From assembly GCA_948762645.1 (NCBI GenBank), contig CAQBRY010000011.1, forward strand, positions 10,063 through 27,329: a stretch of DNA of 17,267 nucleotides, written 5' to 3'. The stretch's first letter is position 1, and each line of letters opens with the position of its first letter. The position numbers and the translations under genes are program-made. The DNA is from an uncultured Eubacteriales bacterium (GTDB lineage: Bacteria; Bacillota; Clostridia; Oscillospirales; Acutalibacteraceae). The notes under the pieces are model-generated. The model saw only the letters and a list, made by a program, of their open reading frames with translations. It was not told where the DNA came from and ran no database searches. This document shows positions 1 to 7,329 of the stretch, one piece after another.

Positions 1-454
1 ATTTTATTTTTGATCTATTGCTATAAACCGAGTAAAAAGCTGTATATCCCCAACCGCGAAAAGCCATTTCTTCAAATAATCCTATATAAATGCACCAACA
101 AATTCTTATCCAATTATCAAATTTAAAGGTACACATTTTTCCATTAAGTACTACTTGAGATAAAAGCAAACCAATTGCTGCACCAACTAGACTTAAAACT
201 AAAATTTTAAAATCTATTTTTGTAAACATCTCTTTTAATGATATTTTTAAACTTTTACTATACAACTTAGATATTAAAATTATAAAAGCAACCTCAATTA
301 AACGTCTAATATCAACAAAATCCTTATAATTTCCAAATATTGATTGAAAATCCAGTAATTCTATCATGACTAAAGTCCACCAAAATACAATTATTTCTAC
401 CATCACTACAATAACTTCTGAAATTGTTAATTTCGTTTGGGTCATACTTTTCAT
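1..454 (-). CDS. CPBP-family intramembrane metalloprotease, 5' part only (runs off left edge)
   Basis: An open frame of 151 codons reads leftwards from ATG at 454 to the window edge without a stop. The translation (MKSMTQTKLT...) has hydrophobic stretches at about residues 11-32, 52-62 and 82-102. It then carries FEEMAFRGWGY at 127-137, which contains the EExxxRG motif (E128, E129, R133, G134) of CPBP/CAAX-type (Abi) membrane proteases, whose glutamates take part in metal-dependent peptide cleavage. The later HxxxN/H motifs would lie outside the window, so activity cannot be judged. A GGGAG ribosome binding site sits 8 nt before the ATG. An ATG at 458 is out of frame and too close to that site. 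The gene starts 20 bp after the CCA end of the tRNA gene, with no terminator between, so co-transcription with the tRNA is likely. Substrate unknown. In Gram-positives this family includes bacteriocin immunity and prenyl-protein-protease-like members. Confidence 0.8.
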   Translation of the reverse strand, partial: MKSMTQTKLTISEVIVVMVEIIVFWWTLVMIELLDFQSIFGNYKDFVDIRRLIEVAFIILISKLYSKSLKISLKEMFTKIDFKILVLSLVGAAIGLLLSQVVLNGKMCTFKFDNWIRICWCIYIGLFEEMAFRGWGYTAFYSVYSNRSKIK

Positions 455-474
455 ACATCTAACTCCCACCAAAT

Positions 475-551
475 TGGTCCGCCCGGAGGGACTCGAACCC
501 CCGACCTTCAGAATCGGAATCTGCTGCGATATCCAGCTTCGCTACGGACGG
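475..551 (-). tRNA. tRNA-Arg, anticodon CCG
   Basis: The minus strand folds into a full cloverleaf. The acceptor stem is CCGTCCG paired with CGGGCGG (one G-T pair), and the D stem is GCGA/TCGC with a loop containing GGA. The anticodon loop is TTCCGAT, with anticodon CCG at 515-517. The variable loop is AGGTC, and the T arm is GGGGG-TTCGAGT-CCCTC. The discriminator A is followed by an encoded CCA (475-477). The mature part without CCA is 478-551, 74 nt. Anticodon CCG reads CGG, so it charges arginine, and A20 and C35 fit arginine identity. The anticodon stem has a G27/A43 mismatch at its base, leaving four good pairs. A plus-strand reading across this gene gives the familiar RPEGLEPPTFRIG peptide, which is a tRNA artefact and not a protein. 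Confidence 0.96.
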
Positions 552-560
552 AAAATTAAT

Positions 561-585
561 TATCACTATTTTTAAAATAGTGATA
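561..585 (-). terminator. 12-bp perfect palindrome between pdp and tRNA-Arg; weak terminator candidate
   Basis: The sequence is a perfect inverted repeat: TATCACTATTTT, one T, then AAAATAGTGATA. It is the only clear hairpin after pdp, so it may end the long nucleoside operon. Only two of the twelve pairs in the stem are G-C, and the following ATTAATTTTC is a poor U-tract, so termination may be partial. The tRNA promoter start point would fall inside the palindrome, so a repressor-binding role or a role in 5' processing of read-through tRNA transcripts is also possible. Confidence 0.4.
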
Positions 586-613
586 TTATATATTAAATAT
601 ATATATATTGCAA
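585..613 (-). promoter_or_regulatory. Predicted sigma-A promoter of tRNA-Arg
   Basis: On the minus strand a TTGCAA box (608-613) is followed after 17 bp by a perfect TATAAT (585-590). Transcription would start near 578, about 27 nt before the mature tRNA 5' end at 551. The -35 box matches the consensus at four of six positions. The spacer is AT-only, so a chance match is possible in this composition, but the position and spacing fit a tRNA promoter well. The -10 box touches the outer base of the palindrome at 561-585. Confidence 0.55.
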
Positions 614-618
614 ATCTA

Positions 619-1941
619 TCAAAATAATTTACACTCTTCTTTAGTGACCCTAGCCTTTATTAATTTTTGTTTTTCAGGCTTCGTATCTCCTATATCCAAA
701 GCCTCTAAAAGACTTCTCTCACTATCCATGTACTTTAAACGATTCGAAGAATAAAGCGTTGCTATATTTTCTCCTTTATTTACGTAATCTCCGGTTTTTT
801 TATGAAACTTTATCCCTGCTAAATTATCTATAATATCATCTTTCTTTTCTCTTCCGGCTCCCAATTTCATAGAAGCTATACCACATTTCTCCGTATCCAT
901 ATTCACTATATATCCGCTTTTTTCGGAAACAACGTTGTATGGCTTTATATTTTTTAAGAGATCCTCCGGGGAATAAATCCAAGATACGTTTCCGCCTTGA
1001 CTAATCACCATTTCTTCAAACTTCTTAAATGCTCTGCCACTGCCTAAAGACTCTTGAGCCATTTCTTCACAAACAGACAAGTCCCCTTTTCCAGATAAAT
1101 ACAGCATATTCGATGCTAAACACAAACATATCTCTTTAAGATCTTCAGGACCTCCACCCTTTAACACATCAACTGTTTCTATAACCTCAAGAAAATTTCC
1201 TACCATATTTCCAAGAGGTCTATCCATATTGGTAATTAAAGCAGTGGTTTCTTTACCCACACTCCCCCCGATATTTACCATAGTTTCAGCAAGTTCTCTG
1301 CACCTTTCAAAATCTTTAATAAATGCTCCACTGCCTGTCTTTACGTCTAATAATATTTTATCCGCACCGGCAGCTATTTTCTTACTCATTATGCTTGATG
1401 CTATAAGAGGTATACTTTCAACCGTGGCTGTAACATCCCTTAATGCGTATAATTTTTTATCCGCAGGAACAAGATTTCCAGTCTGACTCACAATACTTAT
1501 TCCTATTTTATTTACGGCACCTATAAATTCATCTCTTGACAGAGAAGTTCTAAATCCAGGTATTGATTCTAACTTGTCTATTGTTCCACCGGTGTATCCC
1601 AACCCTCTTCCGGACATCTTAGCAACATTAATTCCACATGATGCTACAATCGGTGAAATTATTAGCGTAGTTTTATCCCCAACTCCACCCGTGCTATGCT
1701 TATCTACTTTTATACCAGGTATCGAAGATAAATTGACAGTATCCCCTGAATTTGCCATATATTTAGTAAGGATAGATACCTCATTTTTTGTCATGGAATT
1801 AAAATATATAGCCATAAGCAAAGCAGATACTTGGTAATCTTCTATCTCTCCATTTACGTATCCATTCACAAAGTATTCTATTTCTTGTTCATTTAATTCT
1901 TGTCCATCTCTTTTTTTGGCTATTATATCGTATATACGCAA
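619..1941 (-). CDS. pdp: Pyrimidine-nucleoside phosphorylase
   Basis: Cytoplasmic enzyme that phosphorolyses uridine, thymidine and deoxyuridine to free base plus (deoxy)ribose-1-phosphate. The 440 residues match the family's usual length. I chose TTG at 1941 because GGAGGAG (1948-1954) lies 6 nt before it; the upstream in-frame ATG at 1956 overlaps that ribosome binding site. With this start, key residues take the published Geobacillus numbering: phosphate-binding K81 and S83 in KHSTGGVGDK, and base-binding R168, S183 and K187. The family signature SGRGLGYTGGTIDKLE is at 110-125. An all-alpha first part, a central phosphate-binding alpha/beta domain and a C-terminal part ending near KKTGDYVNKGENIATLY complete the fold. 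It begins 15 nt after deoC and is the last gene of the nucleoside operon. The ribose-1-phosphate it makes feeds DeoB. Confidence 0.96.
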   Translation of the reverse strand: MRIYDIIAKKRDGQELNEQEIEYFVNGYVNGEIEDYQVSALLMAIYFNSMTKNEVSILTKYMANSGDTVNLSSIPGIKVDKHSTGGVGDKTTLIISPIVASCGINVAKMSGRGLGYTGGTIDKLESIPGFRTSLSRDEFIGAVNKIGISIVSQTGNLVPADKKLYALRDVTATVESIPLIASSIMSKKIAAGADKILLDVKTGSGAFIKDFERCRELAETMVNIGGSVGKETTALITNMDRPLGNMVGNFLEVIETVDVLKGGGPEDLKEICLCLASNMLYLSGKGDLSVCEEMAQESLGSGRAFKKFEEMVISQGGNVSWIYSPEDLLKNIKPYNVVSEKSGYIVNMDTEKCGIASMKLGAGREKKDDIIDNLAGIKFHKKTGDYVNKGENIATLYSSNRLKYMDSERSLLEALDIGDTKPEKQKLIKARVTKEECKLF

Positions 1942-1947
1942 AATGTT

Positions 1948-1954
1948 CTCCTCC
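1948..1954 (-). promoter_or_regulatory. Ribosome binding site that fixes the pdp start
   Basis: GGAGGAG, six bases before TTG at 1941. It begins inside the ATG (1954-1956) that opens the longest frame, so that ATG cannot be the one served by this site. It lies directly after the deoC stop TAG (1957-1959), as expected for coupled translation. Confidence 0.8.
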
Positions 1955-1956
1955 AT

Positions 1957-2616
1957 CTATCCTTCAGAAACTAATTTTACTATTTTGCTAGTTCCTAGTC
2001 TTGAAGCACCAGCATTTATAAAATCTTGAGCATCTTTAATAGTTTTTATCCCACCTGCTGCTTTTATCTTTACATGATTATCTACATATTTTTTAAATAA
2101 AAGTATATCGTCAAGTTTTGCTCCGGAAGTTGAAAAACCTGTGGACGTTTTTATAAAATCTGCTCCTGACTGCGAAACAACTTTGCATAAATTTATTTTT
2201 TCATCTTCTGTTAATAAACAAGTCTCAACTATAACTTTAAGTATTTTCTCTTCACAAATTTCTTTTACAAGTTTAATCTCTTTTTCTATTTGAGAGTATT
2301 TCCCTTCTTTCACCCATCCTAGATTTATAACCATATCAATTTCATCTGCACCACAATTTAAAGCATCGTGGGTTTCAAATTGCTTAGTGGCAGTGGTATT
2401 ATATCCATTCGGGAACCCAATTACGGTACAAATTTTAACATTACCTCTCATACTGTTTCCAAACTTTAAAACACGACCTACAAAAGATGGAGGTATACAT
2501 ACAGACGCAACTTTATATTTAACCGCTTCATCTAATAAATTACAAATATCTTCAAATGTAGCTGTTGGTGAAAGTAAAGTGTGGTCTACTTTACTTAGTA
2601 TATCATCTAAATTCAT
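1957..2616 (-). CDS. deoC: Deoxyribose-phosphate aldolase
   Basis: Class I aldolase that splits 2-deoxyribose-5-phosphate into glyceraldehyde-3-phosphate and acetaldehyde, the last step of deoxynucleoside breakdown. The 219 residues form one TIM barrel of normal length. The Schiff-base lysine is K156 in FIKTSTGFSTSGA. The proton-relay residues are K185 in IKAAGGIKT and D94 in DEIDMVINLG, matching E. coli K167, K201 and D102. The early DHTLL motif (11-15) is also typical. The ATG is preceded by AGGAGG at 5 nt spacing. Upstream is the second permease gene (32 bp gap), and pdp starts 15 bp downstream. All catalytic residues are present, so I expect an active enzyme. Confidence 0.97.
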   Translation of the reverse strand: MNLDDILSKVDHTLLSPTATFEDICNLLDEAVKYKVASVCIPPSFVGRVLKFGNSMRGNVKICTVIGFPNGYNTTATKQFETHDALNCGADEIDMVINLGWVKEGKYSQIEKEIKLVKEICEEKILKVIVETCLLTEDEKINLCKVVSQSGADFIKTSTGFSTSGAKLDDILLFKKYVDNHVKIKAAGGIKTIKDAQDFINAGASRLGTSKIVKLVSEG

Positions 2617-2648
2617 AACTTCCTCCTATGATTCGTTAAATTGCAGTC

Positions 2649-3554
2649 TTATCTCGACCCTTTTTGATAAGGTTTTCCTGACGCCTTAGGTGCAGACGAA
2701 TTTCCCACAAATAAAATCAGTACTACTATAGTTAGTATATACGGAAGCATTGCAAGAATATCAGAAGGTATTATCAAGTTTCCTCCTCCAAGTACTACTA
2801 CCAAAGCCTGAGCAAAACCAAAAAGTAAACATGCTAAATATGCTCCACTGCATCTCCACTTTCCAAATATTACTGCTGCTAATGCAATAAATCCTTGTCC
2901 GCTAATTGCAGTCGGAGTAAACTGAGATATAATTGCCAATGTTACAGATGCTCCACCAAATCCTGCAAGTATTCCGGAAAGTATTACACATGCATAACGT
3001 GATCTATAAACCGATACTCCTAATGTGTCCACTGCTGCAGGATGTTCTCCAAGGGCTCTTATTCTTAATCCCCACTTTGTCCTTCTCATTATAAACCACG
3101 CAGTTATAACAACTATTAATGCTAATAAAACAGTAATATCCACATTAAAATTTACACTTGAAATGTTGATAAGTTTTGGAAGCTTTTTTGGTACAGGTAA
3201 AGTAGTTGTTGCGCCATGAAATAAAAGTCTTGACAAAAATAACGATAATCCTGGTCCGATAAGGTTTATAGCTATTCCGGAAACGGTTTGATCTGCCATA
3301 AAAGTTATTGATGCTACAGCATGAAGTAAAGCAAGAAGTCCTCCTGCAAGTCCCCCGCATAAAAATCCAAGCCACGGACTTCCTGTATAATATCCTACGG
3401 CTACTCCCGTAAACGCCCCTATACTCATCATACCTTCAAGGCCGATATTTACTATCCCGGATCTTTCACATATTACTCCTCCTATTGCTGCGAATGCAAG
3501 AGGAGTCGAATACATTAGTGTTATTGCAAAAGTCATAAATATACTACTAAACAT
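2649..3554 (-). CDS. nupQ: Nucleoside ABC transporter permease, NupQ/YufQ type
   Basis: Integral membrane subunit of a BMP-dependent ABC importer (BPD_transp_2 fold). The 301 residues contain about eight to nine hydrophobic segments. The conserved NIGLEGMM (36-43) is the family hallmark following RSGIVNIG, and a cytoplasmic loop RRTKWGLRIRALGEHPAAV (near 156-174) should contact the ATPase. In Bacillus subtilis the equivalent NupQ pairs with NupP to form the channel for guanosine and other nucleosides. Its ATG overlaps the last 8 bp of the other permease gene. The GGAGG ribosome site lies inside that upstream gene, so translation is probably coupled. The C-terminal tail is short and basic (KASGKPYQKGSR). 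The transporter class is secure; the exact substrate is inferred from the neighbouring deo genes. Confidence 0.9.
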   Translation of the reverse strand: MFSSIFMTFAITLMYSTPLAFAAIGGVICERSGIVNIGLEGMMSIGAFTGVAVGYYTGSPWLGFLCGGLAGGLLALLHAVASITFMADQTVSGIAINLIGPGLSLFLSRLLFHGATTTLPVPKKLPKLINISSVNFNVDITVLLALIVVITAWFIMRRTKWGLRIRALGEHPAAVDTLGVSVYRSRYACVILSGILAGFGGASVTLAIISQFTPTAISGQGFIALAAVIFGKWRCSGAYLACLLFGFAQALVVVLGGGNLIIPSDILAMLPYILTIVVLILFVGNSSAPKASGKPYQKGSR

Positions 3555-4671
3555 CTTTGTTCCTCCTCTTAGAAATCATATCTACTAAAGTGGGCATAAA
3601 CTGCGTAAGCGCTACAAAAAACACTATTACACCTATCATTATATTAACTATTTCTGAAGGCGCTCCCGTTTTAAACTGTAAAGACTGACCGGCATAGATA
3701 AGTCCACTAAACAAGAGTCCTGCAAATATACATCCAAATGGTGTTCCCCCAGCTATTAGTGCTACCGACATTCCATTAAATCCATTATTTTCGAATATTG
3801 CTAAAACATGTATATTATGAGATCCCGTGCCGGTTACGGTTAAAGCTCCGGCAAGTCCTGAAAGTGCTCCGGCTATAAGCATTGAATAAACTATATTTCT
3901 CTCTACGCACATTCCATTGTTACGCGCCGCATCCACGTTGATCCCGCTTACTCTAAATTCATATCCTTTTACCGTTTTATAAAGTATCAGCCACACTACA
4001 AACGCCATTATTACAGCTATTATAAAGTTAAGACTGAAATCTGTTTTTAAAACTGCGTCATTTAAAAACTGATTATTCTTTAAATATTCTCTTCCTTCTT
4101 TTGAAAATTTCCAATTATAAAATAAATTTGTAAATCCCGAATCTCTTATTGAAAATGTACCGTCACTTTCCGGCCTATGAAATCTCTCGGAATTCGATAC
4201 GTAATTGCACAAATAAAGGGCTATCCAATTAAACATTATACTCGTTATTACTTCATTAATTCCAAACTTTGCTTTTAAAAATCCTACTGCTGCACCAAGT
4301 AGTGCTCCTGCTAAAACTCCACCTAAAACTATTACCGGAACTTGTATTAGGGGAGGCAGATCAAGAATTATACCAAGTATTGTTGTAACTATTGTTGAAG
4401 CTATGTACTGCCCTTCTGCTCCAATATTGAAAAGTCCCGACTTGAACGCAAAAAATACGCTAAGACCCGTAAGTATTATCGGAGAACTCTTTATTATTAC
4501 GTTCATTATAAACTTTGGCCTTGAAAATACAGCGTTAAACATTACTGCCAAACACTGTCCCGGTTTATACCCAACTGCAAGTAAAATGACAGACGCTACC
4601 ATAAACCCCAAAATTATTGCCAACACCGTAGAGACTAAAGGATTTTTTAGTATATTATCCAATTTTTTCAT
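3547..4671 (-). CDS. nupP: Nucleoside ABC transporter permease, NupP/YufP type
   Basis: The longer of the two membrane subunits, 374 residues with an N-terminal helix at about 13-34 and further hydrophobic segments to residue 365. FNIGAEGQY at 81-89 is the BPD_transp_2 permease motif. A hydrophilic stretch at roughly 156-211 (SERFHRPESDGTFS... to the DFSLNF region) is the extracytoplasmic loop typical of the P-type subunit, where the substrate-binding protein may dock. The start overlaps the end of the ATPase gene by 17 bp, and its ribosome site GGAGG is made from the Gly-Gly codons near the ATPase C-terminus, so the two should be translated together. It forms the heterodimeric channel with the next gene. 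Substrate assignment to nucleosides comes from the operon. Confidence 0.9.
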   Translation of the reverse strand: MKKLDNILKNPLVSTVLAIILGFMVASVILLAVGYKPGQCLAVMFNAVFSRPKFIMNVIIKSSPIILTGLSVFFAFKSGLFNIGAEGQYIASTIVTTILGIILDLPPLIQVPVIVLGGVLAGALLGAAVGFLKAKFGINEVITSIMFNWIALYLCNYVSNSERFHRPESDGTFSIRDSGFTNLFYNWKFSKEGREYLKNNQFLNDAVLKTDFSLNFIIAVIMAFVVWLILYKTVKGYEFRVSGINVDAARNNGMCVERNIVYSMLIAGALSGLAGALTVTGTGSHNIHVLAIFENNGFNGMSVALIAGGTPFGCIFAGLLFSGLIYAGQSLQFKTGAPSEIVNIMIGVIVFFVALTQFMPTLVDMISKRRNKDV

Positions 4672-6196
4672 TATTTTTTCCTCCGGCCATTAATAAACCT
4701 ATCTTATTTTCATCAGCTGTTTCATTTGAAAAAGTTCCTACAATTTCACCGTTATATATTACGGATATTGTATCCGCTACGTCTAATATCTCATCCAATT
4801 CCAAAGATATTAATAAAATTGCTTTACCTTTGTCCCTAAGATCTATAAGAGTTTTTCTTACGTATTCTATTGCTCCTACGTCAAGTCCTCTTGTCGGCTG
4901 AACTGCTATTAAAAGATCAGGATTATTAGATATTTCTCTGCCTATAACAAGCTTTTGCTGATTTCCTCCGGATAAACTTGCCATCCTCATATTCTTGCAA
5001 TTTTTTGGTCTAACGTCATATTTTTCAATTAATTCATCAGTGAATTTGTCTCTTACCGAATCATTTAAAAGTCCATTTTTTGAAAAAGGTTTTTGTCTAC
5101 ATTTGTTAAGTATCATATTTTCTGAAACGGTAAAATCTAATATACAGCCATATTTATGTCTATCATCGTGTATGATTGATATTCCGTTATTTAACACGTT
5201 TAAATTACTTGTGTTTTGTATTTCTTTGCCATTTATTTTTATCTTACCTGATTCTACGTTTCTAATCCCAATTATTGCTTCTATAAGCTCTTTTTGTCCG
5301 TTTCCCTCTACACCCGCTATACCAAAAATTTCTCCTTGGCGAATCTTAAAAGAAAGATTTTTAACTGTCTGAATTCCCCTAATTGATCTTACGCTTATAT
5401 CGTTTACCTCGAATACGTCTTTTCCAAAATCAGAAGGTGTCCTTTCAACAGATAATCTTACTTTTCTTCCTACCATTTTCTCGGCTAAACTTTGCTCCGT
5501 TTCGTCCTCGACTTTAACACTGCCTATAAGTTTTCCTTTTCTTATAATAGCACATTCATTGGAAGATCTTATTATCTCTTTTAATTTATGAGTTATTATT
5601 ATTACCGTTTTTCCATTTTTTACAAGGTCTCTCATTATATCTATTAAATCATCTATCTCCATCGGAGTTAGCACTGCGGTAGGTTCATCCAGTATTAATA
5701 TATCAACGCCTCTATAAAGAGCTTTAAGTATCTCTACCCGTTGCTGCATTCCCACGGAAATATTTCGTATTCTAGAACTTAAATCTACTTTCAAATTATA
5801 CTCTTTAATTATTTCGATAACTCTTTTTTTCTCTTTCTTCATATCTATAACGCCAAATTTATTTGTATTTTCACTGCCTAATATAATATTTTGAAGAACC
5901 GTAAATTTATCTATAAGCATAAAATGCTGATGTACCATTCCTATACCGTTGTTAATTGCTAAATGAGGGTTTTTTATATCTGCCACTTCACCGTTTAAAT
6001 ATATTTCTCCTGCATCTGCCGTATATAGACCATATAATATATTCATAAGAGTACTTTTCCCCGCACCGTTTTCACCTAGTATTGCATGAATAGTACCTTT
6101 TTTTACGTCTAAATTTACATCGTCAAGGACCTTGAAATCACCAAATGACTTCATAATTCCTCTCATCTGCACAGCATAATCCTTACTGATTTCCAA
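4655..6196 (-). CDS. nupO: Nucleoside ABC transporter ATP-binding protein, NupO/YufO type (two fused ABC domains)
   Basis: Cytoplasmic ATPase of the importer, 513 residues with two tandem ABC domains. The first is complete: Walker A GENGAGKST (41-49), Q-loop near HQHF (89-92), signature SVGMQQR (147-153), Walker B LILDEP with E171, and switch H203. The second has a broken Walker A (GVEGNGQKE, 295-303) but a canonical LSGGNQQ signature (408-414). Its Walker B position reads VQPTRGLD, with Gln where the catalytic Glu would be. This asymmetry is normal for the sugar/nucleoside subfamily, so probably only one site hydrolyses ATP well. The start is TTG at 6194-6196, with GGGAGG (6204-6209) 7 nt before it; the nearest downstream ATG is codon 11 and lacks such a site. 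It starts 25 bp after the binding-protein gene and overlaps the permease that follows. Confidence 0.92.
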   Translation of the reverse strand: MEISKDYAVQMRGIMKSFGDFKVLDDVNLDVKKGTIHAILGENGAGKSTLMNILYGLYTADAGEIYLNGEVADIKNPHLAINNGIGMVHQHFMLIDKFTVLQNIILGSENTNKFGVIDMKKEKKRVIEIIKEYNLKVDLSSRIRNISVGMQQRVEILKALYRGVDILILDEPTAVLTPMEIDDLIDIMRDLVKNGKTVIIITHKLKEIIRSSNECAIIRKGKLIGSVKVEDETEQSLAEKMVGRKVRLSVERTPSDFGKDVFEVNDISVRSIRGIQTVKNLSFKIRQGEIFGIAGVEGNGQKELIEAIIGIRNVESGKIKINGKEIQNTSNLNVLNNGISIIHDDRHKYGCILDFTVSENMILNKCRQKPFSKNGLLNDSVRDKFTDELIEKYDVRPKNCKNMRMASLSGGNQQKLVIGREISNNPDLLIAVQPTRGLDVGAIEYVRKTLIDLRDKGKAILLISLELDEILDVADTISVIYNGEIVGTFSNETADENKIGLLMAGGKNNEKIG

Positions 6197-6221
6197 CTAA
6201 ATACCTCCCAACAAATTTATA

Positions 6222-7283
6222 CTATCTTTTCTGATACTCTTTAAAAGTTTCCAAATCATAAGGTACAAATATTTTACCGCTTATTATTTCTTCCTGAATT
6301 TTTATAGCTTCTTCATATATTTTTTTATCAAGGTTTGGATTTTCATCCGGCAAACCAACGCACCCTTCTTTTAATCCGTATGAAAAGGTTTTGCCGCCTA
6401 TATTTTTACCGTTTAAAAGGTCTGTAGATACAATATCCACTGCTTTTCCAACATTCTTTATTGCAGAAGTTAAAACATTTTTTGGAGCTAAATATGATTG
6501 GTCCATATCTACTCCTATGGCAAAATTATTTGTCTCTTTTGCCCCTTCAATAACTCCCACACCTACACCTCCGGCAGCATGAAAAACTATGTCACATCCA
6601 TCTGAAAACATCTTGAGTGCTATGGCTTTTCCTTTTGCAGAATCACTAAAACTTTCAGCATACTGTACTTTAGTATCTATATTTACTCCGCGCTTTTTAG
6701 CAGCATAATCTACTCCCGCTCTATATCCGTATTCAAACTGACTTATAACTTGTCCGGCAATTCCCCCGACAAACCCTACCGCATTTGTCTTTGTTGTCAT
6801 ACCGGCTATATATCCTACCATAAATGACGATTCTTCCGCTCTAAATACGAGTCCCGAAACATTATCGGGCGTATCATCACCATATGAAAAATCTACTATG
6901 GCATAATTAAGTTCCGGGTTGATCCCTGAAGACTTAAGTATCGTATCTGCTAAACCAAATCCTATTCCAAATATTAAGTCTACATTCTCATCCCCTAGTT
7001 TATCTATATTCGTATAGTAATCAGAAGACTGTACAGATTCTACATATCTTGCTTTTGAGCCTGTCCTACTTGCAAACTCTTTCATTCCTTCCCAAGATGA
7101 AGTATTAAAAGATCTATCGTTAATTCCTCCTGTATCTGTTACCATGGCCACAGAGAATCTGTCCTTGTCATCATCCAGCCCCGTTTTAATACTTATGCCA
7201 GAAAAAGACATCCAAATAATAATCGCAAAAAATAAAATTATTAAAATAAAATATGTCCATACAGACGAAATGGATCTTTTCAT
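6222..7283 (-). CDS. nupN: BMP-family nucleoside-binding protein with uncleaved membrane anchor, NupN/PnrA type
   Basis: Extracytoplasmic substrate-binding protein of the importer, 353 residues. TDTGGINDRSFN (49-60) is the BMP/PnrA signature, with the aspartates that hold the purine base. GVDMDQ (257-262) and the glycine-rich AAGGVGVGV (236-244) are further ligand-site and hinge motifs. Relatives are usually lipoproteins with a Cys lipobox. Here the N-terminus is MKRSISSVWTYF followed by a hydrophobic helix (about 9-32) with no cysteine, so it is probably held by an N-terminal transmembrane anchor. I start at ATG 7283 because GGAGG (7289-7293) precedes it by 5 nt; the TTG that opens the longer frame at 7295 is upstream of that site. 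A weak promoter-like pair, TTGATA (7323-7328) and TGTAAT (7301-7306) with 16 bp between, lies before it and could give extra transcription of the transporter. Confidence 0.92.
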   Translation of the reverse strand: MKRSISSVWTYFILIILFFAIIIWMSFSGISIKTGLDDDKDRFSVAMVTDTGGINDRSFNTSSWEGMKEFASRTGSKARYVESVQSSDYYTNIDKLGDENVDLIFGIGFGLADTILKSSGINPELNYAIVDFSYGDDTPDNVSGLVFRAEESSFMVGYIAGMTTKTNAVGFVGGIAGQVISQFEYGYRAGVDYAAKKRGVNIDTKVQYAESFSDSAKGKAIALKMFSDGCDIVFHAAGGVGVGVIEGAKETNNFAIGVDMDQSYLAPKNVLTSAIKNVGKAVDIVSTDLLNGKNIGGKTFSYGLKEGCVGLPDENPNLDKKIYEEAIKIQEEIISGKIFVPYDLETFKEYQKR

Positions 7284-7329
7284 AATTTCCTCCAAAAGTA
7301 ATTACAATATACTTCCTATTTATATCAAA

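Noticed and set aside
366..575. 69-codon plus-strand frame containing RPEGLEPPTFRIG
   Set aside because: It reads across the antisense of tRNA-Arg, a classic false protein, and overlaps the real protease gene on the other strand.
5000..6196. Second ABC domain with broken Walker A and Gln in place of the catalytic Glu, considered as decay of the transporter
   Set aside because: This asymmetry is usual for the NupO/RbsA-type tandem ATPases, the frame is intact, and the first domain is complete.
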